64,000 nt of DNA from Tretioscincus oriximinensis (GCA_022410635.1 JAJVDF010000347.1:788776-852775), one strand, 5' to 3'. Shown: positions 1 through 11,920, numbered from the stretch's first letter. Translations and numbers: made by a program. The notes: generated by a model not told the origin, from the sequence alone.

Positions 1-1259
1 ATATCATGGAGGCAAACAAGATTTTAGAAAGTGAATATGTTTCCTACATAGTATGAACTTAGAAAAGGCTGCACCCATCAAGAAGTGGTGTGCTCAGCTG
101 AAGTGAAAATACCTTGTTGCTTTTTATTTCTAGTTTTTCTCCTTTCCTTGATTTTCAGCCAATGACCATGTGAAGCACATTAGACCTACTCATAAGTTTG
201 GCTTGACAGCAGCTTTTTACTGCATGAATCAGCACTGGGGGCAAAATGTGAATGCATTTGTCTCAATTAAAAGAAATCTAGCGCACAACAGTTCACTTCT
301 GNCACCTAACCCCACTGCTGCATCACTCAGACCATTATTCCTGGATATATGTGCCTATTGCAAAATATGTTGACTTTCAGGAGCTTGTATGCATCACTTG
401 GTCATTAACATTTATTAAATCAATAAATTCAACTAATGTTCTCAGCAGTAGTTGATAATCAATGAATATTTATGAAACCAGCACATTTTCATTTAATATT
501 AGGTTTTCCATAAAGATGCATAGCGACCAGAGAAAATATCTTCCTATATTGAGAGTGATAAAAGAATCTCAGGGTTCTCCGCCTTATAAATTAGGAGTCA
601 CTTTTTCCCTCTTTTCATTAAGCCACAAAGAAGGGTCAAGCAAAGCAGCAAATTCTGCATATATTTATGAACTGAAATCAGAAAATGGAGAGATCATAAT
701 CTTTTCTACAATTCTTTTTATGCATATAAGGATATACACTTTTCAGCCCAAGGAAAAGGGGATGGAGGAATCNCCAGGAGAGATACTTTGGAGTTTGGGG
801 GGGATGGGGGTTTAGCAGTTTAAACAGGAGCTTTTTCTGCTTAACAAAGCTCGTGGTCTGAAGGGGGGAGGAGCTTGCTGGTGATTCAAAGGAAGGAANG
901 AGCACAACTAAAAGATACATTTCTTTAAATAGTAACCAATAGAAAAAATAACTGCTCTGCTGTGGGTAAGGTCTTTAAAATTTTGTTGTTAAAATTAGGT
1001 GTGTGATATTAACACTGTACAAAATTCTAAAAAAAAAAAACATACTAGTTTTGTTATTAAAAAAACAAACACAACTTTAATTATATCCAATAGAAAAATA
1101 AGATATTTTTAAAGGAACCTAGATAATTTAATATATTGTGAGGAAATTCACTGTATAGCATATACTAAAGGAATAATTTTAACAGTTTTACTAAAAATAT
1201 CATAGATAGTAACTATAACTAAAGGAACAAGATAATCTTGAAAAAGAAGATAATTTCAA
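1..1259. other. Non-coding AT-rich stretch
   Basis: No exon, RNA gene or repeat end that I can assign. Short frames here lack splice context or similarity to known families. Confidence 0.5.
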
Positions 1260-3146
1260 TATTAATAAACGGGACGGGTTGCATTTGAACCAAGATGAAA
1301 CCAGACTGCTGGTGCTTAATATTAAAAAGGTTGGAGAGCAACTTTTAAACTGAATGCCGACAGGAACTGGACAGCGTCCAGTTTGAAAAAATGTAAATGC
1401 AATTACTGGGGAACAGAATTATGCACATATTAGAAGGGGAACTATACTGCAGAGTCCAAGTAGAAAGCTGTAATGAGCAATCAGTAGTTTTTCATAAGAA
1501 GACAGGACTGAACTTGCACCAGAGAGGTGCATATAAATGTCTGTATGCAAATGTCTGGAGCCTCCAAGCAAAACTAGGGGAGTTGGAATGCTTAGTGAAG
1601 AACAACAATATNGATATTATTGGCATAACTGAAACCTGGTGGACAGAAGAAAAACAGTGGGATACAGTTATCCCAGGTTACAAACTATACCGAAAAGATA
1701 GGAAAGGGTGAACTGGTGGTGGTGTAGCACTGTACATTAAAGAAGAGATTGAATCCTACTAACTGGAATTTCCAAATAAAACAGACCCATACACAGAAGC
1801 ATTAAAAATAACATTATCAGGTCAGAAAACAAATCTAATATTCGGAGTATGCTACCGGCCTCCTAACCAAACACCTGAAGGCAACACTCATTTGGAACAT
1901 GAGGTCATTCAAGCTTCCAAAAGAGGAACGGTAGTAATAATCGAAGACTTCATCTATCCACACATAGATTGGGTAAACTCTTGTTCAACTCATGAAAAAG
2001 AAATAAAATTCCTAGGCGTGCTATCTGATTGCTCCCTAGAGCAGGTGGTTTTGGAACCAACCAGTGGCAAGGGAATCCTGGATTTAACCTTAAGTAATGA
2101 ACCGAATCTGATACAAAATGTAATTGTAACTGATCCTATAGGAAACAATGACCATAACACATTAATTTTCAACTTGAACATGGATAGAAAATTGTAAAGC
2201 TGTTCTAACACAGAAACCTTATACTTTCACAAAATAAACTTTCCCAAGATGAGGAAAATGGTAAAAAGAAAATTAAAAGGGAACGTGAGAAAGTCCAATC
2301 CCTTCAAAAAGCATGGAAATTACTTACAAATACAATATTGGAGGCTCAAATACAATGCATTTCCAAGAGAAGAAAGGGTTCTGCCAAGTACAAGAGAAAA
2401 CATATACCAAGAGGTAAANGCATGGCTTTCCACTACAGTAAGGGAAGTCATTAGAATGAANAGAAACTCATTTAAAAAGTGGAAGGCCTATCCTTCTGGG
2501 GAGAACAGAAAGGTGCACAAACTGGCAAACTGAATGCAAGGTGTTAGTCAGGGATGCAAAGAAAAACATTGAGGAGCACATTGCTAAGAACCTCTTCAAA
2601 AACATCAGAAATAGGAATCTTACCAGGAAAGCAGTTGGACCATTAGATAGCAATGGACAGAAGGGGATAATAAAGGAGGACATGGAGATTGCGGAGAGGT
2701 TAAATAATTTTTTACCTCAAAGTTCACTGAAGGGAACAGAAAGTCTTTTCAGGATGAGCATCAGAGGAATTAAACTGGTCAGAAATAAAAAGGGAGGGGG
2801 TCCTTGCTAGCCTTAATAAGATGAATATTAATAAATCACCAGGATCAGATGGCATTCATCCCAGAATTCTTAAGGAACTCAAATGGGAAATTGCTGAAAT
2901 TTTAGCCAAAACATTAANCTTTCCTTAAGATCAGGCTCTGTGTCNGTAGATTGGAGGGTAGGTAACTTAACAGCAATCATCAAAAAAGGATCCCGGGGTG
3001 ATCTCAGAAATTAAAGACCCATCATTTAACATAAGGAAACCTTCAGGAAACAGCTGTAAACCATAATTAAAGAGAAAATTACTAAACACATGGAGAAGCA
3101 TGCATTGCTAAATGAAATTCACCACGGCTTCTGCTAAAGTAAATCA

Positions 3147-3513
3147 TAGGCTGACCAGATAGCCCCTTTTGGGGGAACCCAGTTTCAAGAGGTCTACCCC
3201 ACCCTCCCAAGGGAGGCAATTTTCCCATTTTTTGCTGAGGAATTTTTTTTCAATTTTTTTTTACTGCAACTGGGCCCAGATCCTGAGGATCCCTAGGTAA
3301 AAAAATGCAAATTTCTTGTGCACTTCAAAAAATTCTCACATACTTCAAAAATTCTCATGCACTTCAAAAAATTCTTACAAACTTCACNGATTTCTTGGGC
3401 AGGGATTTTGGAGGGGTATGCATGTTGGTAGATGATTTGCATATTCATGAATATGCAAATTAGCATCAACATTAATTGCCCCAGTTTGGGCCTCAGAAAA
3501 TATGGTCAGTCTA
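3147..3513. mobile_element. Non-autonomous hAT-like element (TAGGCTGACC family) with 8-bp TSD
   Basis: It begins TAGGCTGACCAGAT and ends TGGTCAGTCTA, an imperfect terminal inverted repeat. The 8 bp GTAAATCA at 3139-3146 is repeated at 3514-3521. Removing the element restores the LINE reading KSCLTK, so the boundaries are confirmed by the host sequence. No transposase code. Confidence 0.85.
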
Positions 3514-3551
3514 GTAAATCATGCCTTACAAAATAAAAGGGATCCAGTTTA

Positions 3552-3888
3552 GGTTTNCCATATGCCACAGATTTCACAGACAATCTGTGATTTTACAGTG
3601 CATGAAGGAGTCCGGGCTGAAAATACATTAAGTCTGTGATTTTTAATGTAAAACTGCCGCCACTGCCAGAAGATGTCACCGATACTCTGCACACACAGCT
3701 ATCCAGGCACCTTGCTGCCGCCGCCAACAGAGACAGACTCCTCTCCCCCCCCCCCCAAACCCTGCCCTCATGAAGGAGAAGCAACAGGCTGAGCTGGGCC
3801 AAGCAACAATGGGTTCTGGTGGCAGCAGCCTCTATATTTTGCCACCCTCGCGTGCAGGGTGGCGGCGGCAGCTGCTGGAGTAGCTTGG
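3552..3888. mobile_element. Probable hAT-like (TAGGGTTGCCA family) fragment inside the LINE
   Basis: It starts TAGGTTTNCCATATGCC, close to the TAGGGTTGCCATATG ends of the elements at 5982 and 62952, and separates two parts of the CR1-like LINE. GC-rich interior with a C12 run. The right end is not clear, so the limits are approximate. Confidence 0.4.
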
Positions 3889-4456
3889 ATTCCTCCTGGG
3901 GCCTCCCTTATGAAATTCGGCTACAACATCTGGGCCTCTTCAGCTTTGCAAGACAGCGTTTGAGTGGTGATCTGAGTGAAGTGTATAAAATCATGCACAG
4001 GATGGATAAGGTGAATAGAGAAAAANTGTTTTCTCTATTGCATAACACTAAGACCAGGGAGCATTCTTTGAAGCTGATGGGTAGAAGAGTGAGGAGAGAC
4101 AGAAGGGAAAATATTTTTCCAACCAGAAGATCATCGGCCTTTAGAATTTACTTCCAGAAGAGGTGGTAGTAGCTAGCAATCTGGATAGCTTTAAGAGAGG
4201 ATTACACAAGTTAATGGACACCAAGGGTATAAATAGCTACTAGGATGAATGTCTTGATACTGCCTCTAAGGTGGAGCAACAGGCAGGATTCCTGAATTGC
4301 CATTTGCAGCATATTGAGAACAGGTGCATATTTTGCATTCTTCTGCTCCAGGCGGCCCAGGTGCAATTGGTGGACCACTGTGAGAGACAGAAGGCTGGAC
4401 TAGATGGGCTCAGGCCCAATTCAGCAGGGCTCCTCTTATGTTCTTATGTTCCTAAA

Positions 4457-5981
4457 TGAAAATCCCCACAATTTAACAATTTATTGCTCAAAGGCAGGAA
4501 AGCAAAATTACTTGGCGAGTTTAGTTATGATTTAGTTAGTAAATTAGTGGAAATGAAACCAGTCAAATTAGAAAGCAAATTAGAAAGGAACAAAGCAGAA
4601 ACTATTGATAAAATGATATAGCAATTTCTCACATAGCAATAATTTTGACAATTATATTCCTAAGAAAAAATAGTAGAACAAAATCACATGAATATAATTC
4701 AACACATTACAAGACTTAGTAAATCAAACATGAAATTTCATTATGGAATTTCCAGAAGANAGCACCAGATCCTCCACATGGTCTAATAAAAAGATATTTA
4801 GGCCAGATCATTTCCATTGGAATAGCTTTGAGAACTCTATGTTTTGAACATCTGAGCAACACTTTAATGATACTGAGCACAACTGAAAAAAACATAAGAA
4901 ATGACCAGTTCCTATGATCCAACAGTTTGTTTTTATAGGGTACAAGAACAACAGTTTGTCCTTACAGTAGTTTGTTCAACTACTTATGTACGAAAGTCTT
5001 ACATGGACACATAATCTGCTATGGTATTAGCTTCAAGATGCCTGTGATTATGAGGTGCTCTTCTGATGGTGCTAGCTGGGTGGAATATAGTCTTCTATAG
5101 ATCAAAATAATTTACTTGCGAATGTCTACCATCCCCAATCATTTCTGTAGTAACGATATAAACAAATGGAGGCCAGGTAAGGAGCTTATTTTGCTTACTC
5201 TCTCCATGCATCACACATCAAAAATTCAAAGATTTTCAGGCTTCAGTGAAAGCCAAGGGCTAAAGTATGGATATTGTGTGTCTCACACCCCGGGCAGGAA
5301 TTTTTGATGAATTTNCCCCATCGTTGTTGGAGATTCCCAGTAAGGCAAAAATGAAATCTAATCAAATAGAAGAAAGAGAAGCACAACATTTCCAGTTCAG
5401 GGGCCGTTTTTTTTCCCTTCCCAATTCTGATGTTAAATACATAAATGGAAAATAATATGACCAGAATCCCAAGACTTTTGCATATTTTGTATTCTAAAAT
5501 ATTATATAAAACCATATAGCTTTGGACTAGGAAAGAATTCCAAAAGTGATTTAAACTCAGGGATTCAGTCTACTGAGCAGCTGGGAATTTCTTCCAGTGA
5601 CATAAGAATGTTTATCATTGGGGAAAATGACTCCTGACCCCAATTTAGAATACTAGAGTTGACATTTCCTTACACCAAAGACAACAGTAGCAGCAACCTA
5701 TGACCACTACCTTGGGGGAATGCGCAGGTCAAGCTTAGAGGCTAATGGGAATTACTATTCTCCTTGCCTCCAAATCCATTTATATATCCTACACATTATG
5801 GGCAGCTCTCTGTCTTTCTTCCATAGAGTACAGCACTGGCTGCCATATTTGGTGTTTAAGCACCAACCTACAGACAGACAGAGGGCACATATTGAGAGCC
5901 AGGGTACCATTTGCCAGTTGCTGGCATATTAGAGTACCAGCAATTTTGAAGAAAGGAGAGTTGCCCTGAAAAAGGCCCATA
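4457..5981. other. Non-coding stretch, nothing assigned
   Basis: AT-rich, no gene or recognised repeat. Confidence 0.5.
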
Positions 5982-6655
5982 TAGGGTTGACATATGTCCC
6001 AGAAATCCGGGAATGTTTCGGATTTGTGGGCAAAGAAATTGTCCTGGCCGCTTTAGTAAAAATCCCGGATTTTTACCAGGATTTTTACTCAGCCGCAGCT
6101 CNCACGCAGCCCCCTGCGAACTCTTGGCATCTTTTGCTGGGAGGATGAGGTGGTAGCGAGCAAGAGTCAAGTGTGCCCTAGTTCCGGCTGGNTGGTGAGG
6201 GCTGGTGGAGCACAGCAGCAACTGTCAGTCAGGTGACGGTGGAGTGGCTGGGCTTGCTGCAGTCCTGCTGGCTGGTTGGCAGCATGGAGCAGGAGGAGCC
6301 TCGTCTGGGTGCCCTTCACCACCTCTGCCTTCCTTTGCCAGGGACATCATCTAGCGTGGTGGCAACCTCCATCAGACAGTGTCCGGGCAGCAGCGGAAAG
6401 GACAGGGCGAGTGAAGGGGGGCACTGGCAGCCCCCCAGGGAGGGGTCATGGGGGCAAAACTCTCCCAGGGAAAGGAGTGGTGGCGCCGGGGTTGGTGCTT
6501 GCACCGCAGCTGCCTCCTCACAACAATTTCCCCACAAGGCGCGTGTGCCGCTCACTGTGTGTGTGTGGCAGTGTGTGTGGCAGTGTGCCATCGGGGGGGG
6601 GGGGTAATTTCTAAATTGTGTCCCAGTTTTGGACACTTAGATTATGGCAACCCTA
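5982..6655. mobile_element. Non-autonomous hAT element (TAGGGTTGCCA family) with near-perfect 8-bp TSD
   Basis: Left end TAGGGTTGACATATGTCCC, right end GGACACTTAGATTATGGCAACCCTA: inverted termini. Flanks GGCCCATA (5974-5981) and GGCTCATA (6656-6663) match 7 of 8. GC-rich centre with a G10 run; no transposase. The overlapping GC-rich frames on both strands are not genes. Confidence 0.85.
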
Positions 6656-7731
6656 GGCTCATACCACCTGAAATCACTGTTGTTGGTGCTGCTGTTAGCT
6701 GCTATCGGGCATGACAACAATGGATGCCTCATCCATTCCCAGTGATGACATTGATTTTAGATAGCTCAGTCTTTCACGGGCTCCCTCTGCCTTTCCAAAA
6801 TTGCTGAGGCCAGTTTCCATCATGGCATCAACGATGAGTGCTGTTCCAGTCCCCAATAGACACCCTCTATGTGTCTAGTGGTGTTGAAGCACTCAAATGT
6901 TGCAGCCAGTGCTGTGCACCACCACAGGAAAAAGGCAGAAAGGCTTCCTAGATTAACCTGAGGCATGTGCAAAATTCAAATGAAACTGGAGACTACAGGA
7001 TTAACCATTCCCATGACGATCTAGATTTGCCGCCACCATGATGGCTGCCAGCCATGAGCTACTGCAGGAAGCCACATAAATATTAAGACATTTCTAGATC
7101 CATTAATATGCTACAAATATGACACCAGAATTCCTATGTTCCTGAGTGCCACCTTGTGGGATAGTTGCATGCTCATTTTCATACAGTCTTTAGGGTGTTG
7201 AGTGGAAGTCCAAATAACCAGAACAGAATTCCTTCACATTAATTGCCTGTTTGTTTAACTAATGAGTTCTTGCTAGAGGGATTCATAAGCGATTTTAATC
7301 TGTTCTTCCATAGTAAATTGCTCCAGGGGTAAACAAGAAAGAGCAGAAACTGCTTAGATTCCCTTCTAGCAACAACTTTTCATTGCCATAAATTATGTTT
7401 TATTCTAAAGTCTCAGCAAGAACCCAATCTATTCTGAACCATTTCCTAGGTAATTTCAGATAACTGGGATTTACAGAACTTTAGTGACACTTTTACCCTA
7501 CTCTCTTTTGTGCAAAATTATTAAATCAATGGATAAAATGATGCTGTTTGCATTTATTTTTGAAAGAGATTATCCAAATGTGCATTTCTTGTTAATGTTA
7601 TTGATCTAAGTTATAAGATCTGCATACAAGTCCTTATAGAGGAATGCTGACATAAAATTCTATCTTTAAAAGGCAAAGTGCTTAACAAATAGGGTATTAT
7701 GCATTCTTCTGCAATTTCATGTTACTCTTAT
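6656..7731. other. Non-coding stretch, nothing assigned
   Basis: No gene or recognised repeat until the palindromic retroposon. Confidence 0.5.
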
Positions 7732-7743
7732 CTTAGGACATTT

Positions 7744-7958
7744 ANCAAAGGAGCTAGCAGCACTTTGAGACTAACTAGAGAAAAGTGGTTGGCATAAGCT
7801 TTCGTAGACAGGTCTACTTCTTCAGATGCATCTGAAGAAGTAGACCTGTCTATGAAAGCTTATGCCAACCACTTTTCTCTAGTTAGTCTCAAAGTGCTGC
7901 TAGCTCCTTTGCTGGACTTTCTGCTAGACTAACACGGCTATTTCTCTGAAATTGACTA
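7744..7958 (+). mobile_element. Palindromic retroposon copy (CATCTGAAGAAG family) with 12-bp TSD
   Basis: 7746-7911 is an almost perfect palindrome, arms about 83 bp, centred on TGCA at 7828-7831; the one clear mismatch is CG against TG in the TTTCGTAGAC segment. A single-copy tail ending ACGGCTATTTCTCTGAAA follows. The 12 bp CTTAGGACATTT occurs at 7732-7743 and 7959-7970. The duplication length points to LINE-style target-primed insertion, not to a cut-and-paste transposon. Confidence 0.85.
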
Positions 7959-8126
7959 CTTAGGACATTTGTAATTGATACATTAGGAGCATCAGACATA
8001 TTCTGATGGTTTATTATCATTGTAGAACAAAGACTCAAACCAAACAAAGAACGAAAACACTCATAAAATAGACATTGCATAAAATAACACCTCAGTCAAA
8101 TTAGTTGCAAACTCCAGTAGCTCATA

Positions 8127-8325
8127 TTTCATAGAATCATAGAGATGGAAGGACCTCCAGGGTTATCGGGTCCAACCCCCTGCTAGATGCAGGATTCATT
8201 AAACCATCCCAGACACATGACTGTCCAGTCTCTGTTTGAAGACTTCCAGAGAAGGCNAACTCACCACCCCTTGTGGCAAACTGTTCCACATAGAAACANT
8301 TTCTATTTCTAATCTTATTGACAAT
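8127..8325 (-). mobile_element. CR1 LINE 3' UTR fragment
   Basis: Starts CATAGAATCATAGAGATGG, the classical reverse complement of the CR1 3' terminal ATTCTATG repeat, and continues with GACCTCCAGGGTTATC...CCAACCCCCTGC, the conserved CR1 tail of birds and reptiles. Truncated at the 5' side. Confidence 0.85.
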
Positions 8326-8651
8326 AAGTTCTTATAGTAGAGATCTGACAAAAGTTTTCTATCATTCAAGCAAATGACAAGAATGAAATCAAATTGTTCC
8401 TCGTACTATCATAAAAGTTACATCTAAGGAACAATCTTACGTTCCAGGAGCTATATATGTGCAGGTAGCACATGAGCAGGTAATCTGTTTACTATTGTCA
8501 TGACACCCAACATCATTTTGCTGGGAAACCATAATGGAAGTGTGACCTTTGGGGGACACATGCCCATACAGGTCCATCTGACAAATTTGGAAGCCATCAA
8601 CCTCTGATGTTGTGCCATCATGGACTATCTGCAAAGACTTATTATAGACTA
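8326..8651. other. Non-coding stretch, nothing assigned
   Basis: No feature recognised. Confidence 0.4.
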
Positions 8652-8895
8652 GGGCTGCGTGCATACAACTATTTTCTACCTCGTACGTAGCTCAATCATG
8701 AAGTCTCAAGCACATGTGCTAAGTGTTTTTCAGTAGTCAACNTGCAATAAATGCCATTTTTCTCAGAATAAACTGAGAAAATTATAGGAAGAATTGATCA
8801 TGGAATATATGTGTTTGGTATGCACAGACATGCGATTGCTATATTTCGGATTATAGGTTTGTAGCGGTTTTTAAGTCATCGTGTGCATGCAGCCC
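8652..8895. mobile_element. Possible short inverted-repeat element (MITE)
   Basis: GGGCTGCGTGCATAC at the left pairs with GTGTGCATGCAGCCC at the right. No matching target duplication seen. Ends resemble the GGCTGCATCCACAC family at 14362 and 47405. Confidence 0.5.
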
Positions 8896-9146
8896 ATGTT
8901 GGGTGATTGAGACCAAAAATGTGTAGAATAACCCAGGCTATGTGGGGAGGTTCGTAGTCACAAACCAGTTGCTTATTGAAGCTCAAAAGTATTATACGTG
9001 CACAATAAACTCACTTTGCTCACAATGTCTCATAAACTGGCCATTATAAGTAAACCTAAGGTGGTCACACTGCCACCAGGACACTAATATGCTTTTCCTA
9101 CATAAATTTGTTGAAGCCCTTTTTTAAGCCACCAAAATCTTCATCA

Positions 9147-9191
9147 NNNNNNNNNNNNNNNNNNNNNNNNNNNNNNNNNNNNNNNNNNNNN
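9147..9191. other. Assembly gap (45 N)
   Basis: Run of 45 undefined bases directly left of a CR1-like 3' end, where repeat collapse is likely. Confidence 0.99.
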
Positions 9192-9297
9192 GCCCAGGTG
9201 CATCTGGTGGGCCTTTGTGTGACACAGAATGCTGGACTCGATGGGCTGTGGCCTGATCCAGTATGGCTCTTCTTATGTTCTTATGTATGTTCTTATT
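9192..9297 (+). mobile_element. CR1-like LINE 3' end
   Basis: Begins at the gap with GCCCAGGTGCATCTGG and ends with repeats of TTCTTATG, matching the 3' tails at 4436 and (inverted) at 19455. Confidence 0.85.
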
Positions 9298-9597
9298 TTC
9301 CTAGCAGTCATACCCAAAATACACTAGAAGCATCTCCCAGTTCAATAGCAAACTATTTGTGCATTCTTGTCATGAAAATTCAAATGTATTAACTAGGAGT
9401 CTCTTTTTTGAGTGAGATTTGATAGGCCAGACAGCACTTCCGATCCTAGTATTATTGCTGCTTTTAAAAAATGTTTTTCACTTTTGAGAACAGCTGTTTA
9501 ATAGGCAGTACTATTTGAATTATGCAAGCGCAGACTGCTCTTTGGATCCTGGTCAATATTTATTCTTCATAGCTACCAACTTAAGTCTGCAACCACA

Positions 9598-10182
9598 GTC
9601 TAGCAAGGGGGTCTCGCAGCTCTTTTAGAGACTAACAAGAAAAAGGCTAGGTGACATGAGCTTTCATAGGTTGGCTGACCAGATGCCCCCTTTTTGGGCG
9701 GGAACCCGATTTGGGGGTGTCTACCCCGCCCTCCCGGGGGGGCACCATTTCCCCGGTTTTTGCTGAGGAAAAAAAAATTGCAAAAAAAAGGTTTTTTGGA
9801 AAACAAATCACTGCAGCACCACTAGGGGGCTCTGGCATCTTATACCAGCTCCTGAAGGCACCCTCCCCTCAGTAAAAAAATAAAAATTCTCACACACTTC
9901 AAAACTTTCTCGCACACTTAAAAAAAAATTTTTTTTAAAGTTGCTGCACCACCACTGGGGGGTTCTGGCAACTGGGGCCAGCTTCTGAAGGCACCTTCCC
10001 CACAGTGAAAAAAAATTAAAATTCTGATGTACTCCAAAAATTCTCAGTTTAAAAATTCTCACACAGTTAAAAAAAATTCTCACACGCTTCACCGATTTCT
10101 CGGGCGGGAATTTTGGAAGGGAATGCATGTTGGTCAGTCTATCTGGTCAGTCTATCATAGGCAAGTCTGCTTCTTCAGATGG
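9598..10182 (-). mobile_element. CATCTGAAGAAG-family retroposon, half copy, split by a hAT element
   Basis: Left part (9598-9670) reads AGCAAGGGGG...TTTTAGAGACTAACAAG...GAGCTTTCATAGG and right part (10154-10182) CAAGTCTGCTTCTTCAGATG: one arm of the family, reversed. Flanks TGCAACCACA (9588-9597) and TGCAGCCACA (10183-10192) match 9 of 10. Confidence 0.75.
9671..10153. mobile_element. Non-autonomous hAT-like element (GGCTGACCAGAT family)
   Basis: Left end TTGGCTGACCAGATGCCCCC, right end GGTCAGTCTATCTGGTCAGT with the terminal motif present twice. TCATAGG flanks both sides (9664-9670 and 10155-10161). The interior repeats a CTCACACACTTCAAAA-like unit as in the element at 3147. Lies inside the retroposon 9598-10182. 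Confidence 0.75.
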
Positions 10183-10192
10183 TGCAGCCACA

Positions 10193-11520
10193 ATATTGTA
10201 CAAAATGACCAGAAAATGATAGTGTGAGGCTGCCAGATAATGGTACCTGCTTTCCCTTTTCTTCTCTTTCTTGCGCACATCACAAACTGTTGCCAACAAG
10301 GTAAGAGTGAGCATTTTTATATTCAATCTTTGTATTAATATATTTGCCACACTAATAAAAGCAAACAGAAAAAAATCCCCATAAATTAAATTGTATTTGG
10401 GGGAATTAAAAGCCATAGTTCAACCTGAAGGTTGATTTGATGTGGAACAAAATGTGTCTAAAGGAATCATAGCCTTGTTCCTCTTGACTGATTATGGACC
10501 CACCCATGGGACACTGTTATCAGCACACATTTCAAAAAACAGCCCGTCATTTGCACTGAGGCTCAAGAGAAAAACAAGAGCCAACAGACTCTAGAGCATT
10601 CAGCATGACATTGTGGACAGTTTACTAGTAGATCTCATTTCTGAAATCTACTATCACACTAGGGCTGGTAAACCAGACCATGGAGTCATATAGATACCAT
10701 GGTCAAGTATGGTCAGGAGTCTAGTCTCGGTGGTACAAAAGGCATACCACTGATATATCTCTCCTAGCATTTGATTCAGGCTTCCTATGGAATTTCCAAG
10801 GCTAGCATAAGCAGAAGAGCTGCTGTGGAACAGATAATTCCAATGTGGATGACTTTTTTCTATGCTTAGAACAATCACACCCCAGTTTGGAATAGATTAA
10901 TAATAATAGACCCAAGCATCCTTCTTTTGCTTGCAGTTCCTATTTGAATGGGTCTGGCCTTTCTCCGGTTAACTCCAGTTATCACCAATCCAGAAACTAT
11001 TTTACTTGGAACTTTTTTCTGCTTTTTGGTCCTTTTCCCTCCCTCACTTATGTGGTACTTGACATTTTTGCTGTGCTGCTTTTATTGGAATTAGCCCATG
11101 AGATAACTTGTTCTTATAAAGATTTCTCCCAATTTTTAGATCCGTATGCTGAGGCTTTGGACATTATCCCACCCATTCAAGCACTGAGAAAAGGAAAAGA
11201 AAACAAGTATTTGTGATCAAAAGTTGNTTTTCAGAACAGCCAGTACCAGTTTAGACAAACAGATGTAAATTCGAGACACCTATGGGTAATTCTTCACTGG
11301 CTGGGACCAACATACAACAAGCTCCTATTATGCTCCTTAGTCCAGTATAGTGGATAACTGTTTTTGTTTAATGATGGTAGATGAGCTCCATCTGCTGCTG
11401 AGACTAGAAATAACCCAAGTGCAAACTTCTTCAGGAATTTGAGCCCAATCCTTTCCTTCCTCCCAAAACTTTCTATTAAGGGTTGGCAAATATGGACATG
11501 AGCCCCAGGCACTTTTTTAC
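10193..11520. other. Non-coding stretch, nothing assigned
   Basis: A 90-codon open frame at 10944-11216 has a hydrophobic centre but no similarity or splice context I recognise. Confidence 0.45.
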
Positions 11521-11562
11521 ATAAGAGGATTAGTTCCTGCTATTTACCTGTCTTTTTAAGGA

Positions 11563-11806
11563 GATTAGTTCCTGCTATTTACCTGCAATTCAACACCTCC
11601 CTACAGTTGCATATGCTTTGTCTTCTCCCATACACATTTCCCTATAAATACCTGACCCTGGCATTAGTCCCTCAGCATCTGAAGAAGTAGACCTGTCTAC
11701 GAAAGCTTATGCCAACCACTTTTCTCAAGTTAGTCTCAAAGTGCTGCTAGCCCCTTTGCTGGACTTTCTGCTAGACTAACACGGCTATTTCTCTGAAAAT
11801 GAGCCT
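11563..11806 (+). mobile_element. CATCTGAAGAAG-family repeat with longer 5' part including a TATA-like motif
   Basis: The half-unit GCATCTGAAGAAGTAGACC...CTATTTCTCTGAAA (11675-11804) is nearly identical to the right half of the copy at 7744. Here it is preceded by about 110 bp with CCCTATAAATACCTGACCC (about 11640-11658) that the other copies lack. A 23-bp unit starting GATTAGTTCCTGC is present at 11528-11550 and 11563-11585. Confidence 0.7.
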
Positions 11807-11920
11807 TTATGTACAATGATGATATCAGTTTGCGGTTTCTATTTTTTATAATCTGGGTTCAACAGATCTTTAGACCTAGCAGTGTCCTACCAATGATTAG
11901 CTCTTGAGTTAGGTTCAACT

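Larger units (their letters stand above)
1260..4456 (+). mobile_element. Degenerate CR1-like non-LTR retrotransposon (LINE), nested insertions
   Basis: The sequence carries an APE-type endonuclease: CLYANVWSLQAKLGELE, ITETWW (about 1625-1642), a stop-interrupted GGVALYIKEE, CYRPPNQ (about 1853) and NDHNTLIFN near 2150. A linker and the start of reverse transcriptase follow (SPGSDGIHPRILKEL near 2836; HMEKHALLNEIHHGF near 3090; KSCLTK at 3514). Most of the RT core is missing; the C-terminal part resumes at about 3889 (IRLQHLGLFSFARQRLSGDL, VYKIMHRMDKVNREK). The end is a 3' UTR finishing in TTCTTATG repeats at 4436-4456, the hallmark of this CR1/L3-type family. Multiple stops and frameshifts make it dead. 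Two hAT-like insertions interrupt it. Confidence 0.85.

Noticed and set aside
1397..2810. Endonuclease-like protein gene
   Set aside because: A stop-ridden LINE open reading frame, not a host gene.
6233..6636. Overlapping frames of more than 100 codons on both strands
   Set aside because: They lie inside a GC-rich hAT element where stop codons are rare.
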